Shown here: positions 10,110 through 20,083 of the stretch, piece by piece
How positions within the stretch are numbered: the first letter of the stretch is position 1
How the letters are laid out: every line of letters starts with the position of its first letter
NCBI GenBank assembly: GCA_004352715.1
Contig: SCFE01000088.1
Coordinates: 1,608,018-1,643,579, forward strand
DNA from: Hofstenia miamia
Lineage: Eukaryota > Xenacoelomorpha > Acoela
Direction: 5' to 3'
DNA length: 35,562 bases
Program-made: the position numbers and the translations under genes
The notes under the pieces: generated by a model
Database searches by the model: none
What the model was told of the DNA's origin: nothing
What the model saw: the letters and a program-made list of their open reading frames with translations, nothing else

Positions 10110-11080
10110 TATATGCTTATTACTGAGATGATCATGAGCAGCTAAAGTTTCTAGAAGCTGAGGGGGAGTATGCCAAGTTCGTATTTGGGCGTGTAGGATC
10201 ATTCTGGCCCGTCTACAAAGGAGGCTTAAGCCCGTTCAGTTTTGGGTGTAGCTGATCCAGACATTCGCGTATTCTAGATGGCAGCTTTGATGTGTTGCTT
10301 TGGCACTAATTGCCATGTATTCTTATGTGTTACTGGAGTTCGCATTCGCAGTAGTCTACCTATGTTATTACTAGTACTTACTACTTTAAACTGTCTATGC
10401 CTAAGCAGTCACATGAGATGTATTACAATGAGACTAGATACTATGCTATCACTGTGTTTTTGCCTAACCTATCGGTTTGCTATGTTGATGCTAGAATATA
10501 TATATTATTTGAATGTGACGACAGTCTTAAATATCGATTTCAATGTGTTACCATCATCGTCAGTTTACCAAATATGCGGTAGATAAATTTACAATAAACT
10601 ACACTAAATATAAATGATCTTATTACATACAATTAAAATTTATAACAATTAGTGAAAACTAAATATTCTTATTTTTATTGAAATGAAATTTAAGAATTCA
10701 TAGAACCCATTATAGTGTACAATTCAAAGAATTACATTTTCTAAATACCAGATCTTTGAAAAAAAACTTAAAAAACTATTCCGATTCATTCCATTTGATG
10801 GTATTAAGGAATTTTCTTCTTTAATTTTTATTGTAAAATTTTATTGAATTTTTCTTAATTCAGAGGTCCCCCCTTGCGTGTGCCTTATTGCAATTCTATA
10901 ATTTAAACGACAACAATAGGAAACTTTGAACCCTTTACCGAAATTTATATTGTTTTGTAATACCGCAATAATTACAATAATCAATATATTTTGAAAATCA
11001 AAGACAGAATTGCATATACAGTATATAAAAGTTTTGAGTTACTGAGGTTCATAAATACTTCATAAATTAACTTCATTTAA
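10110..11080. other. Probable further retroelement debris; no gene recognised
   Basis: GAGGGGGAG at about 10163-10171 looks like a second polypurine tract. The sequence after it is less AT-rich than average up to about 10580, where overlapping open frames (10278-10586 and 10397-10582, +) give Cys/Leu-rich or Tyr-rich translations that match nothing I recognise. From about 10590 the DNA becomes ordinary AT-rich sequence. Confidence 0.35.
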
Positions 11081-11084
11081 AATG

Positions 11085-11108
11085 ATATATATATATATAT
11101 ATATATAT
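11085..11108. repeat. (TA)n microsatellite
   Basis: About 12 uninterrupted AT units. Confidence 0.9.
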
Positions 11109-11597
11109 TTTAGAGAAATAACAGTTTTCTATTCTTCTACCATTATAATAAATATAATAATTGCAACAAAAATGTTATTTAAGGTCGATATATTCGGACG
11201 AATTGAAAATTTGAAAACTCTAAGTATTAACTCAAAATCGTTTCTAACCACATTGCTATATATTCTGTTGACCAACCAATCTGATTGTTCACTTGCAATT
11301 TGATGCAAAGGAACTATTTCTCAGATGGAAAAAGCAGCAAGCAATAATTATTTCGTGATTTATAAAATGGATGTCATAGACTACGAACACTAATAATGAA
11401 TAGATATGGTGTCGTCTTCTTTGGGAGTCGAAAGCAGTAAAAACACCTTTACATTACTAGCCTTAGAAATATAAATTATCCCTTGCGAGATATTTTCATA
11501 CACATCGCACTGGGATCGTGTTAACAAGCATTTCTCGAAACACCAATGTCAATAATCAACAAAATGCAATTCAATAAACCAGTGGTTATAAATATGC

Positions 11598-12041
11598 TTG
11601 AGCTGCAATTTGGAATTAACCGGCAGTCTTCATAAAACAATTACTATGTCTGTAAATCATGTGATAACTACTGCGCATTTATTTAAATATGTGATGCTTC
11701 AAATGGATTTTTTCTTTCAGGCGGTTTACTTTCATTATGTACTTAGATTTGGGTTATATACAAATATATTAACAAAATATGTAAATGTATATCAATGGTA
11801 TTGCTTCATTGGAATCAAACTTAAGGAAATGGACACTACAACAAGTGTAGAGATGCTGAACTCCTCACATTTTCAACAATTGGTGGACAATCATGAACTC
11901 CAAATCAGGTTTAATATTAGTAATAATTTTGGAAATGTCATTGTTGCAAATGATGGAAAAATCGATTTTCTCATGAAATTAATCAATGGATTTCTCAGTG
12001 GAAAGATTTGCAATTCAGAAGCTCACAAAAATTCACTTTAA
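11598..12041 (+). pseudogene. Unrecognised open frame, possible DNA-transposase remnant
   Basis: A 147-codon frame. A good splice acceptor (TTTTTTCTTTCAG, about 11708-11720) splits it, and the translation after it is more protein-like, with W, C and mixed residues. Blocks include SSHFQQLVDNHELQI, then GKIDFLMKLINGF and a TAA. A second frame 56 bases downstream (12097-12324) seems to continue the same product, with a CDNC-like motif in the gap between them in another frame. The overall look recalls the C-terminal half of P-element/THAP9-type transposases, but no catalytic residue can be assigned. I do not recognise the family with confidence. Confidence 0.35.
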
Positions 12042-12096
12042 GCAAGCAAACTGCAATTCTTAAGAAAAAATTAAGTTGCGATAATTGTAAGACAAT

Positions 12097-12324
12097 GTGA
12101 CTAATGATCATGACAAAGACGTTAATTTAAATTTTTCTTACATCGAATCCCTAACGAGAGGAAAATTGTTAAGATCGATTTCGTTATTGCATAATGTTGT
12201 AAATTCTTGCATCTTGGTGTTAGACATTACCCGAAAATATTTTCTGGATTCCAATAAATTAAAGACAATTTCTATGCGAAATACTGCCACTTCTATACTA
12301 GAAAGATACTGTTACGATCCTTAA
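12097..12324 (+). pseudogene. Continuation of the broken transposase-like frame
   Basis: A 75-codon frame whose core reads FSYIESLTRGKLL...VVNSC and ends at TAA 12322-12324. The YIxxLTRGxL...V pattern resembles C-terminal segments of several cut-and-paste transposases, where such a motif follows a zinc-binding CxxC. It is separated from the preceding frame by stops, so the unit is probably dead. It could also be a host exon; there is no clear acceptor or donor. Confidence 0.3.
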
Positions 12325-12329
12325 GTTGA

Positions 12330-14449
12330 ACCAATATCTTATTCAGTTTATCAAAAGTCTGGAACTCGATGTGTTTTCAATGTTGTAGTTAATATATTTC
12401 TGAACAACGAAGCAAGCAGGTGCTGTTTAATCAGCACATAAAATTAACCCATATTGTCATATTGTCTGTGCTGTTAACTATCAATGTCTTTCAATCCCTT
12501 TCACAGCCGATTAAAGATGCACAAGATTTCAGACCAGTGCCGTAATCATTAATAAAGATAATTGCAGCCCCAAGTAGTCAACAAACACCATTGATAGAGG
12601 GTGATTGAAAGTATCTATTACATTTTTATCTGAATAGTCATGAATATTCATTTTTTATTGTGAGCCATTTACTAACGGTGTTGTGTGCTGTGCGCATTCA
12701 TAACTTGCCATTTCTCCCTCTTTCTCAACTTTGAGAATGGATGATCAACTTTTAATTTGGTCAATTTTTAAAACATTTACAAAGCACCGGGTAAAATAAC
12801 ATTATATGATTTGTATAGTGATACAAGTAGACGACTTGTTGCCATTTTTACAATTGCTTTTAGTCATGTTTACATTTGTTTTTTGTGTTAATATGTTTTT
12901 TAGACATGCTATCCATGACAAAATTCACCTGGAAGTTCCGGTTTAGTAGTTGTTTTTAATAGTTTCTTTCATGGCACATTGCCTTTTTTTAACTCTGTTT
13001 AAAAACACTGCTATTGTCTTCTATAAAGAGGCTTACACTAGGGAAGTCATGGTGGAATGTCCCCACGTCGGACTTTCAAAACCGATTATGATTGGTTAAA
13101 TGGAAAAATATTTGGCAAAACAATAAAGAATTTTATATATATATATATATATGTATATATTTAAGAAATCTAACATAAATGTATGACTTTTATACCACAA
13201 ATTTATCATTCATCTTCAAAAAATTTGATTGAGTATTTTTGATACTGATGCATAATATTCTTATTAAGTGCTAATCGCTAATTTTTTTATGCCTTATATT
13301 CGTTTCCTTTGGTTCTTGATTTTTTGCTAATATTTTTTAAAATTGTATGTTGCGTTCTCGTAATAATTGAAAATTTTATTTCTCAGCTATTGCACCTGTC
13401 AATGAATTTATGTATTAATATGTCTTTAATGTACAAACTTCAGATTTGTAGGTTATTGAATCAAAATTTCATTTGGAAAAGAGTCCTTACACTGAAATAC
13501 ATTTTCCTCTTAAAATAAACTTTGAAATACATATAAAATTTGAAAAAGAGCACACATCAATATTATTTTTTAACCCAAAATCAAACAATTTATTGTATTG
13601 CTGAACACCGCTGATTTCCATAATGTTTAAATTTTTGCAAATACTTCGAGGCATTGGGGTGAACATAATTATATTTAGCATAGAGTTACTATTTACTTGA
13701 AAATATTAAACATTTATGTGCCGATATGCGTTCATGTGGACAATTTAAATTCATATAAAGCAAGATGAATAAGTACATGGTATGTAAATACGCGCACTAT
13801 TCGTTTGTACTATTATATTTTTATTATGAATATCAGGAATCGAAAATGTATGTATATATTTTATTAAATCATTATTTCAAATTTAAACAAAAATTGAATG
13901 AATTAAAATAAATAAAAGTGTAAATTCCGTAGCAAAACATTTTATAAATAATTTATTTAAATGTTTATTGCATAAATATATTACAACATTGTTTGATAAG
14001 GATGCAATTCTTTACTTCCTTGCTCATTCAAATTTAAGAAATTTTCACAAAATTATAAATTCATTGGTTTAGAAATAGGTAAAATAGTGTGTTTGAGAAA
14101 AGCAATGCTTTAACCTTTTGCATCAAAAGGAGTTTTTTCAAGAAAAGAATATATAATTGGTCGAAAAATGCACTCAAAGTGTGTATTTCCAACAAAGACT
14201 TGAATACAGGGGTGACTCTACATTCTAAGTATATGTAGTTGGTCATTTTGAAAACAAATCGTTGTCACCAACAACGTATGTATCGGACTTTTTTTGTGTC
14301 CTGCCACTGTCCTCATATGTAGTGCACCCCTGGTTGTATAGTACAATGAATTGAGTGCAATTAAATCAAATTTAATTTATGATTTTGATTCACATCTAAG
14401 GGAAAATCTGTAGCAAAATTCATAAAGAAAGGATAGAAAATAATACATT
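12330..14449. other. No gene recognised; 3' flank of the GPCR gene
   Basis: AT-rich DNA containing a (TA)n run at 13134-13160. Frames at 13309-13518 (+), 13487-13681 (-) and 14061-14246 (-) give low-complexity translations without domain features. The part just below 14450 would be the 3' UTR of the GPCR on the minus strand. Confidence 0.45.
13134..13160. repeat. (TA)n microsatellite
   Basis: About 13 TA units with one G interruption. Confidence 0.85.
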
Positions 14450-14662
14450 TTATGTCCTCAATTTGAATAATAAGGACAACTCTTTTCTAAAAGCGGGAAA
14501 GCTAAACGTGTAAATAATTGGATTTATGCAGGAATTAAGAGCGACAAGTACATGAGTAGCAAAGACTGGCCAAGCGTCATAATCTATGTATGATAAATGA
14601 GTGCAATGCATGAACCACTTGATCTTATTTGGCGAGATGCAGAAGATGTAGAAGAATCCAGT
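14450..14662 (-). CDS. GPCR last exon: TM6 end, ECL3, TM7, C-terminal tail
   Basis: The acceptor ATATTTAG precedes 14662, and the exon is exactly 71 codons including TAA at 14450-14452. It starts T-G-F-F-Y-I-F-C-I-S-P (TM6), passes through ECL3, and TM7 holds A-L-N-S-C-I-N-P-I-I-Y. The tail opens with F-P-A-F-R-K-E-L, the amphipathic helix 8, and is short, ending about 14 residues later without a palmitoylation Cys. The intact reading frame and textbook spacing argue that this exon has been under selection until recently. Confidence 0.9.
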   Translation of the reverse strand, partial: TGFFYIFCISPNKIKWFMHCTHLSYIDYDAWPVFATHVLVALNSCINPIIYTFSFPAFRKELSLLFKLRT

Positions 14663-16043
14663 CTAAATATAAATATTAGAAGTAATTCGGCGCATACGCA
14701 TGTCTTAATAATTTAAAATTGACGCATTGATAACAGCATTGGATGAATTGTTTCAATGTGATTATTGAAAATATCATGCAAGAAATTGAAATTTTCAAAT
14801 AGTTGAGACTTTTTTCATGCATTTTGAAACTAGCATTGAACTTCCAGAGGTAGGGGTTCTACCTAAAGGAGTGCAACTCCCAGCTGAGCCCATAACTGTG
14901 TTCTTAGCGCGCTATTGTGGATCTTGCGCACGACATAGCTCGGACTATCTAAAATTGTGTATTGGCACAGCGCGAATTTCAAATGTGTTCACTCGCAACG
15001 TTCGTTACAATTTTTAGCTTTTCAATCTACAGAATTCTGGATCATCAAAATAAATTATCAAAGCAAGTATAGTATGTCATGTAAACAACTAAAGATATGA
15101 ACCACAATTTCAATGCTGCTCACATGAGTAAACTAATCATCAATTGGTTCATGTGAAGCATAATATCAGTGTGTACACAATTGAAATATTACAGCCTGTA
15201 GAATTATTCTATGAAATTGTTTCAGTTTTAACATTTAAATCTTTAGACACTTAACTTTAGGTACGAAAATTTGAATAGTTTGTGAGGAAATGCTTTTCTA
15301 AATTTATGTTTACAACCTGCAAAACATTTTGATGAATTTCTTGAAATATTTAATTTTCCAATACAAAAAGTTATTGCACAAATTATCATTGTCACCGACT
15401 ATAATTAATACATAACATTGTGTGTACCACTAGTGCTGTTCTAATCACCGCCTTTTTTCCTCTTTGAGCAGTTTTTTCACCTCTGAGAGACTTTCTGCAG
15501 AGCCTTCTATAAATCAATGAGTAAAAAGCGATCATCATCGATGTTGGTAGCACAATATCCATGATTAACTGATTAATCCCAGTAAAAGATCTCTAATTTT
15601 CAAAGAAATGTGCATCAAAGACGCAGTTTTCACCTAAATTTACCATTGCTGACATGCTAAAATACAATTCAAGGATTTTTAAGAACACAAGAAATTTACT
15701 GAATTGAATGAAAAAAAATGTCAAATTGTTCAGTTATTTGATTGCTCAATGTCCATATTTATTTCGAAATTATTAAAACTACTGAGCAAATCGACAAATT
15801 TAACACGTTTAAAATTACTTCGAACTATAAGGACATTGCAAAATGGTATAAAGCTTATATTTAAAATAACACCTATTAATATATAGAAATCCTTTATTTG
15901 AATCAAGCAAAGTAAAATACTTCGATGTCCTATAGCATAGTAAAAGTAATCAGGGTGAATGTAGATAACATCTGTTATTCAACCAAACAATGCAAAAATG
16001 TTTTGTTAATTTATTCGTCTTATTCTTGTTTCATGCGAACAAA

Positions 16044-16115
<72 letters not shown>

Positions 16116-16770
16116 CCCATACATTTCGTATCACACATGAATCCACCAAACACTCACGAAAAAACCAATGCAAAATGCCAGCACTATTAGAATCGTGGAG
16201 GTTTTTCTTTTATTCCATACCTGTCTATAGAAAATAGGTCGAAAAATTGCAAAGTATGTAAATTAGAAATAGATACAATTTTATTGTATATAATCTTTTT
16301 ATATTACTGCCCAAATACGTGTTTTACGTGAATTCGGGAAATGAAAACATTTCAGATTGCTACCTAAATACTCCATCACAGACTTTTCAACGAGCCGACA
16401 TTTCTAAGCTCGGCTCGGCTCGGCTCGGCTCGGCTAATAAGGTTAAATTGTGTAATTGTGTAACACTAAGGAAATACGAGGCCCTTTTTTAAGTAATCGG
16501 GTACTCATTAGATGTTCGGCTGGTACACAAGTCCTACATCCTTATTTAGTGTTTCCAGCAAGGAAACATTATAGGGTGGGTTAATATTATAATTGCAAAT
16601 ATGGAAAGTACACATTCAAAAAATAGTTCCTCGAACATTTAAATAGGTTTAAAATTTCTCTAAAAAATCTATTTCTTCACAAAGCATTTTTTCAGTTAGG
16701 CAGTTTCTTGCATTGCATATAAAAACAATTTTCCGCATAGCTAACAGTGTGATTGAAATAGCAAATACAT

Positions 16771-16811
<41 letters not shown>

Positions 16812-19013
16812 ATGGGGATCTAGAAATTTCTCCTGATGCTACTGACATTAGATGTTTAAATTTTGCTTAACCCTCAAGATTTAATGCTTCTAAACTATAT
16901 TGAATATGGATGGCTTTCTACCTATTAGATTGACAAATTTATATTAATCTCTACGTTTTTCTAATTAAATTTCAAGATGTTTTATGATATTCTAGTGCTG
17001 AATCACTGCTAACATTTATTGCTTGAGCTTCTCTATGAATTATACATAAATTTCATCATAATTATACATTATGCTTTTATCAAATAGATAGGACAAAATA
17101 AAACTATATATTTTTTAGCGCTTAATAAATTTTGAGAATGCTCACATGTCTTAATTGGTTTTATGCGTTTTTAGACACATACTATGATTGTATTGTTGAA
17201 GAGTTAGTTGAGAGTGAGAGATTCATACAAAATTTTGTATTTTAACTTTTGCTAGTTTCAAAGAGAGGTTCTGCCATATATTTGTGGAGGCTTAAATATG
17301 GAAATTTTGGTTTTCTTTAGCAATTACTAAATCAAATTCCAATCTAGAAGATTCGATAAGAGATACTATATCTACAGCTACGATGTCTAAAACACTATTT
17401 AAAAATTAGTGATGCACATATGCTTTTAGTAATTATTTTTATGTTTCTTTCATTTTAATGCTTTTAATTCATTGTCACTTGAAGTTAATATAGAATTTAG
17501 CAAGGAAATGACTGAACGCAGATCAAAATCATTTCAATGAAATATAATGAAATTTTATCTTGCAATTGTAACTTAAAATAGGCTGCTACTTATAGTGTTA
17601 TTTGGAATTTTTCCATTTGTGCAGACATATTATTGAAAATTGGTTAACAGATTGGAGATTCATGCACGTACCTATAAACTATTTATTTAATGCTGTCAAG
17701 CTAAAGAAGTTTATATTGTTTAAAGGAGACAGCTCCTTAAGTGTTAGTACGACAGAACTTCATCCTTAAAACTTTGCTAATTCAGAATTGAACATGAACT
17801 TGCTGAAGATTATATCTAATAATGACTAATTATTGGTTTAGTTTGAACCTCCACCTATGAATATAAATGTATTATAAATGTATATATAATAAAATAATAA
17901 TTAAAAAATAAAATTATTATAAATAATATAAATTTAGTTTCTTGAAAAAATTTAGAAATTGATGTGAAGTAAAGCCTGAAAGTGAACACTGCGAGCGATT
18001 AATTAAATATAATACTTTGTAAGATGATAAATTGAGATCTACGAAAATTTAGAAAAAAATTGATGAAAGATTTAAAAATTAGGCTTTCCCAAAAAATTTA
18101 ATATATTTTTGTAATTTATTCTGTTAGATCATTTTAAAATGGTTAAAAAATAAAAAATGTAAATTATTTTAAATTTCAATAAAACGAAAATATATTTCTG
18201 GATGTAAAAGTCTTAAAATATTATAAAAATAAGAAATTTGTTATTAATATTTTCAATGTTTCCGTATTCCATCACGATATATTTACGGAAGTCTTTTGGA
18301 ATTAACAATAGCTTATAAAAAAACCACTTGAAAGGAAATTTAAGTTTGACAACAGTAGACATGTTGTCTATTATAAACACATTCTTATCAACAGCTACAT
18401 TTTCTACAATAATAAATTTTGTTTACCATAAATAACTATGGAAATTTTTAACGTAAAATACTATACCTATCGAATGCAATAAAACTTATGTGATAAGCAG
18501 ATGTAGCACTAAAACCCCAAAATATATAAGTGCTAAATATTAACTGACATAGAACTGGGCGATTAATCAATTCTGTAATTTCGTCTCGAAGTATATACAT
18601 TGGGATCATCAGAAAACTAGTGACGAAATCCACTACTGAAAGTGATAGCATTAAGTCTGCTATTGATCCGATATCCTTTCGCAATTTTTCTTTCATGCTA
18701 AAATATGGAATTTATTATTATTCATCAAATATATGTTATGTAAATAAAATCATTGGATTACATTAAAATTTTATTTAATCTTTTCTGCCAATAGAAAACA
18801 AAAACTAGGTAAGTTTAAGAGGATATCATATACAGATTTATTATCAAGACTTATAAAATCCCGCCTTAGGAAATATATGCTGATGCTATTTCCAGGAATT
18901 CCAAGTAGAGCAACGAATCCATATATGAACTTTGCTATTTTCTGAACCAACTCGATTTCAATGCTAATAAACCAGCCACTATTGTCCAACAATGTAGAGT
19001 TACCAAAATCCAT
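14450..19013 (-). CDS. Rhodopsin-family G-protein-coupled receptor gene (possibly a pseudogene)
   Basis: A split class A GPCR on the minus strand. Exons read with confidence are 18834-19013 (TM1), 18467-18697 (TM2-TM3), 15428-15592 (TM5-ICL3) and 14450-14662 (TM6-TM7-tail). Family landmarks are G-N in TM1, LSLSVVD in TM2, Cys before TM3, D-R-Y, P and Y 8 residues apart in TM5, C-I-S-P in TM6 (the usual Trp is Ile), and N-S-C-I-N-P-I-I-Y in TM7. The P(TM6)-P(TM7) distance is 37 residues, close to rhodopsin's 36. The role would be ligand sensing at the plasma membrane with G-protein coupling; the ligand class cannot be told. The TM4 exon was not found between 15700 and 18460. An in-frame TAG (15593-15595) separates ECL2-like coding from TM5. 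Either there is an intron there or this copy is inactivated. Confidence 0.85.
14836..15015. other. GC-contrast island inside a GPCR intron
   Basis: This 180-base stretch is visibly richer in G and C and in CpG (GCGCGC-type words, GCGCACGACATAGC) than its flanks. It is open on the plus strand (14817-15017, 66 codons) and partly open on the minus strand. It lies between the TM5 and TM6-TM7 exons, where the receptor needs no coding sequence. A short interspersed element or other insertion is the likely explanation. A weak B-box-like GGGGTTCTACC (14852) hints at a tRNA-derived SINE, but no A box is convincing. Confidence 0.3.
15428..15592 (-). CDS. GPCR exon: TM5 and third intracellular loop
   Basis: 55 codons in phase 0 at both ends. 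TM5 holds I-V-L-P-T-S-M-M-I-A-F-Y, with Pro and Tyr 8 residues apart as in class A receptors. A strongly basic loop follows (YRRLCRKSLRG...QRGKKAVIRTALV) and leads into TM6. Donor GTG|GTACAC at 15427-15422. Joined to the last exon in phase 0, TM6 becomes continuous. Upstream in the same frame, 15596-15658 reads an ECL2-like stretch with G-E-N-C-V-F-D; its Cys is 26 residues before the TM5 Pro (28 in rhodopsin). A TAG at 15593-15595 intervenes. TTAG| may itself be an acceptor, or the TAG is a nonsense mutation. Confidence 0.85.
16045..16112. repeat. Long (TA)n microsatellite
   Basis: About 33 TA units with one TT interruption. The inverted copy has a shorter, interrupted version at 35106-35139, as expected for a fast-changing microsatellite in two diverged copies. 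Confidence 0.95.
16411..16435. repeat. (CGGCT)5 pentanucleotide tandem repeat
   Basis: Five perfect CGGCT units, with GAGCCGA nearby at about 16392-16398 that could pair with TCGGCTC. It is strikingly GC-rich for this region and absent from the matching position of the inverted copy. Confidence 0.9.
16693..18466 (-). other. GPCR intron; TM4 exon not found
   Basis: This lies between the DRY exon and the TM5 exon, so the TM4 exon should be here or in 15700-16692. Stop-dense AT-rich sequence with a (TA)n run at 16778-16810 is all that I see. Acceptors followed by an in-phase Tyr codon exist near 17375 and 17690 but stop after fewer than ten codons. Confidence 0.5.
16778..16810. repeat. (TA)n microsatellite
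   Basis: About 15 TA units. Confidence 0.9.
18467..18697 (-). CDS. GPCR exon 2: TM2, ECL1, TM3 to the DRY motif
   Basis: The acceptor CATATTTTAG precedes 18697. TM2 carries LMLSLSVVDF, whose Asp is the conserved sodium-site residue. The first extracellular loop leads to V-L-C, where the Cys would bridge to ECL2, then TM3 runs into F-D-R-Y. The Cys to Arg distance is 27 residues against 25 in rhodopsin. The donor GATAG|GTATAG falls inside the Arg codon of DRY, a classic intron site in class A GPCRs. A later donor, C|GTTAAA, after DRYSIL is an alternative. Without splicing the frame stops four codons after DRY. Confidence 0.88.
18834..19013 (-). CDS. GPCR exon 1: start codon, N-terminus, TM1
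   Basis: ATG at 19013 (context TTGAATGG, G at +4) opens a 60-codon exon if the donor is GTATAT at 18833-18828. The extracellular N-terminus holds an N-glycosylation site (N5-S-T). A hydrophobic segment spans about residues 26-50 and includes G-I-P-G-N-S, the TM1 Asn, followed by L-R-R at the cytoplasmic end. The joint to the next exon is unsettled: this donor leaves phase 0, while the best acceptor downstream (TTTTAG|C at 18697) needs phase 2. A good-looking 49-base intron (18785-18833, ending TTGGCAG) with a micro-exon to about 18762 would fix the phase but lengthens loop 1. Confidence 0.8.
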
Positions 19014-19483
19014 TCAAAACAAATAATTTCAATAAAATATAAAATGCTATTCAATCAAAATATATAGCTGTGTCGCTAGGTGGCTACAATTTTCTTTAAA
19101 TAATGCTAGATCTCATAACAATTGTCATTACATCTTTTCAATTTCGTTAAAAGTGAGTATTTTTGAGTAATTATACTACTTCTATTTGAAATTTTCTGCA
19201 TTAATTTTTTTCATATGAAATTTTATGTTCATTTCAAAATTTGCTTATATCATTAATTTATTGATTAAAATATGAGGTATAATTCTATGTAGAAATGAGA
19301 AACCATTTGTACCTAGTCAATTATCAACCTTTCATTGATTATTTACAAAATATAAATGCTCCCATAAATGAAATTAGAATGATTACTATTCGCAGAAAGC
19401 ATTTGGTGAAATACATAATTTCTACGAAATTTTTTTCATATAGACATGTATGTTTTCTTAATATTTTATGGCTTAAACAAAAG

Positions 19484-19519
<36 letters not shown>

Positions 19520-19864
19520 ATATATGTATAACATAGCAATGTATTGTAGAATCTCAATAGAAAAACTTTCAATCACTACATAATTTGAAACATTAGCAAA
19601 TGCTGTTAACATCAAGGTTTATATTAATAGAAGCAAACATATTTGATATTTTCTGCTGGTGAAGCAACGCGCAACAATAAAATGCAGCGTATTGAAATGC
19701 GATTTTCATTTAAAAACCATTTACATATATTGTATATACAAACACATACAGCTACATTCTCTGAGCAATTTGACATTTTTATTGTGCGACCTCAGATTTT
19801 AAGTTGCATTGTATCAAGAGTCATGCTCAATTAATGCAAATATTACATATTTTTTCCAATAACA
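19014..19864. other. 5' flank of the GPCR gene; nothing else recognised
   Basis: Upstream region of the minus-strand receptor. AT-rich throughout, with a (TA)n run. Short open frames near 19295-19572 and 19643-19834 are partly microsatellite and show no domain. No convincing core promoter can be singled out. Confidence 0.4.
19486..19530. repeat. (TA)n microsatellite
   Basis: About 16 TA units, then interrupted TCTATATATG units. Confidence 0.9.
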
Positions 19865-20083
19865 TTGTTACCTCCGCCAAGGAGGTTATATTTTTGGTAG
19901 CGTTGGTTTGCTTGTTTGTCTGTTTGTCTGTTTGTCTGTTAGCAACTTTACGGAAAAAGTAATAGATAAATTTTCACCAGAGGTGCGTCTCCGCCCAAGG
20001 AGGAATTCATTTAATTTTGGTTCTGATCCAGGGACACAAGCTGTGTGGCGGAGGTCTGCGCTCTCAGAGTGATTTTCTAGTTA
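19865..20083. mobile_element. MITE-like interspersed repeat with CCTCCGCC/GGCGGAGG ends
   Basis: Begins TTACCTCCGCCAAGGAGGTT and ends GGCGGAGGTCTGCGCTCTCAGAGTG, giving inverted CCTCCGCC/GGCGGAGG termini, with an internal (TTTGTCTG)n run (about 19912-19938) and AACTTTACGGAAAAAGTAAT. This body plan is that of a repeat family I know from many marine invertebrate genomes. That is recognition from memory, not a search. About 220 bp, non-coding, so mobilised in trans if a MITE. Confidence 0.7.

Larger units (their letters stand above)
15629..16692. repeat. Inverted long repeat, copy 1
   Basis: The reverse complement of this segment recurs at 34516-35562, with high similarity at both ends and a diverged middle (about 16320-16435). 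It covers intron sequence of the GPCR and the first bases of the ECL2-like coding block. Copy 1 uniquely has the (CGGCT)5 array and a longer (TA)n run. Confidence 0.88.

Noticed and set aside
15925-16190. Frames made of Ile-Tyr repeats
   Set aside because: Translation of the (TA)n microsatellite.
17365-17700. Acceptors followed by a Tyr codon as start of the TM4 exon
   Set aside because: Each reading stops within ten codons and lacks hydrophobic character.
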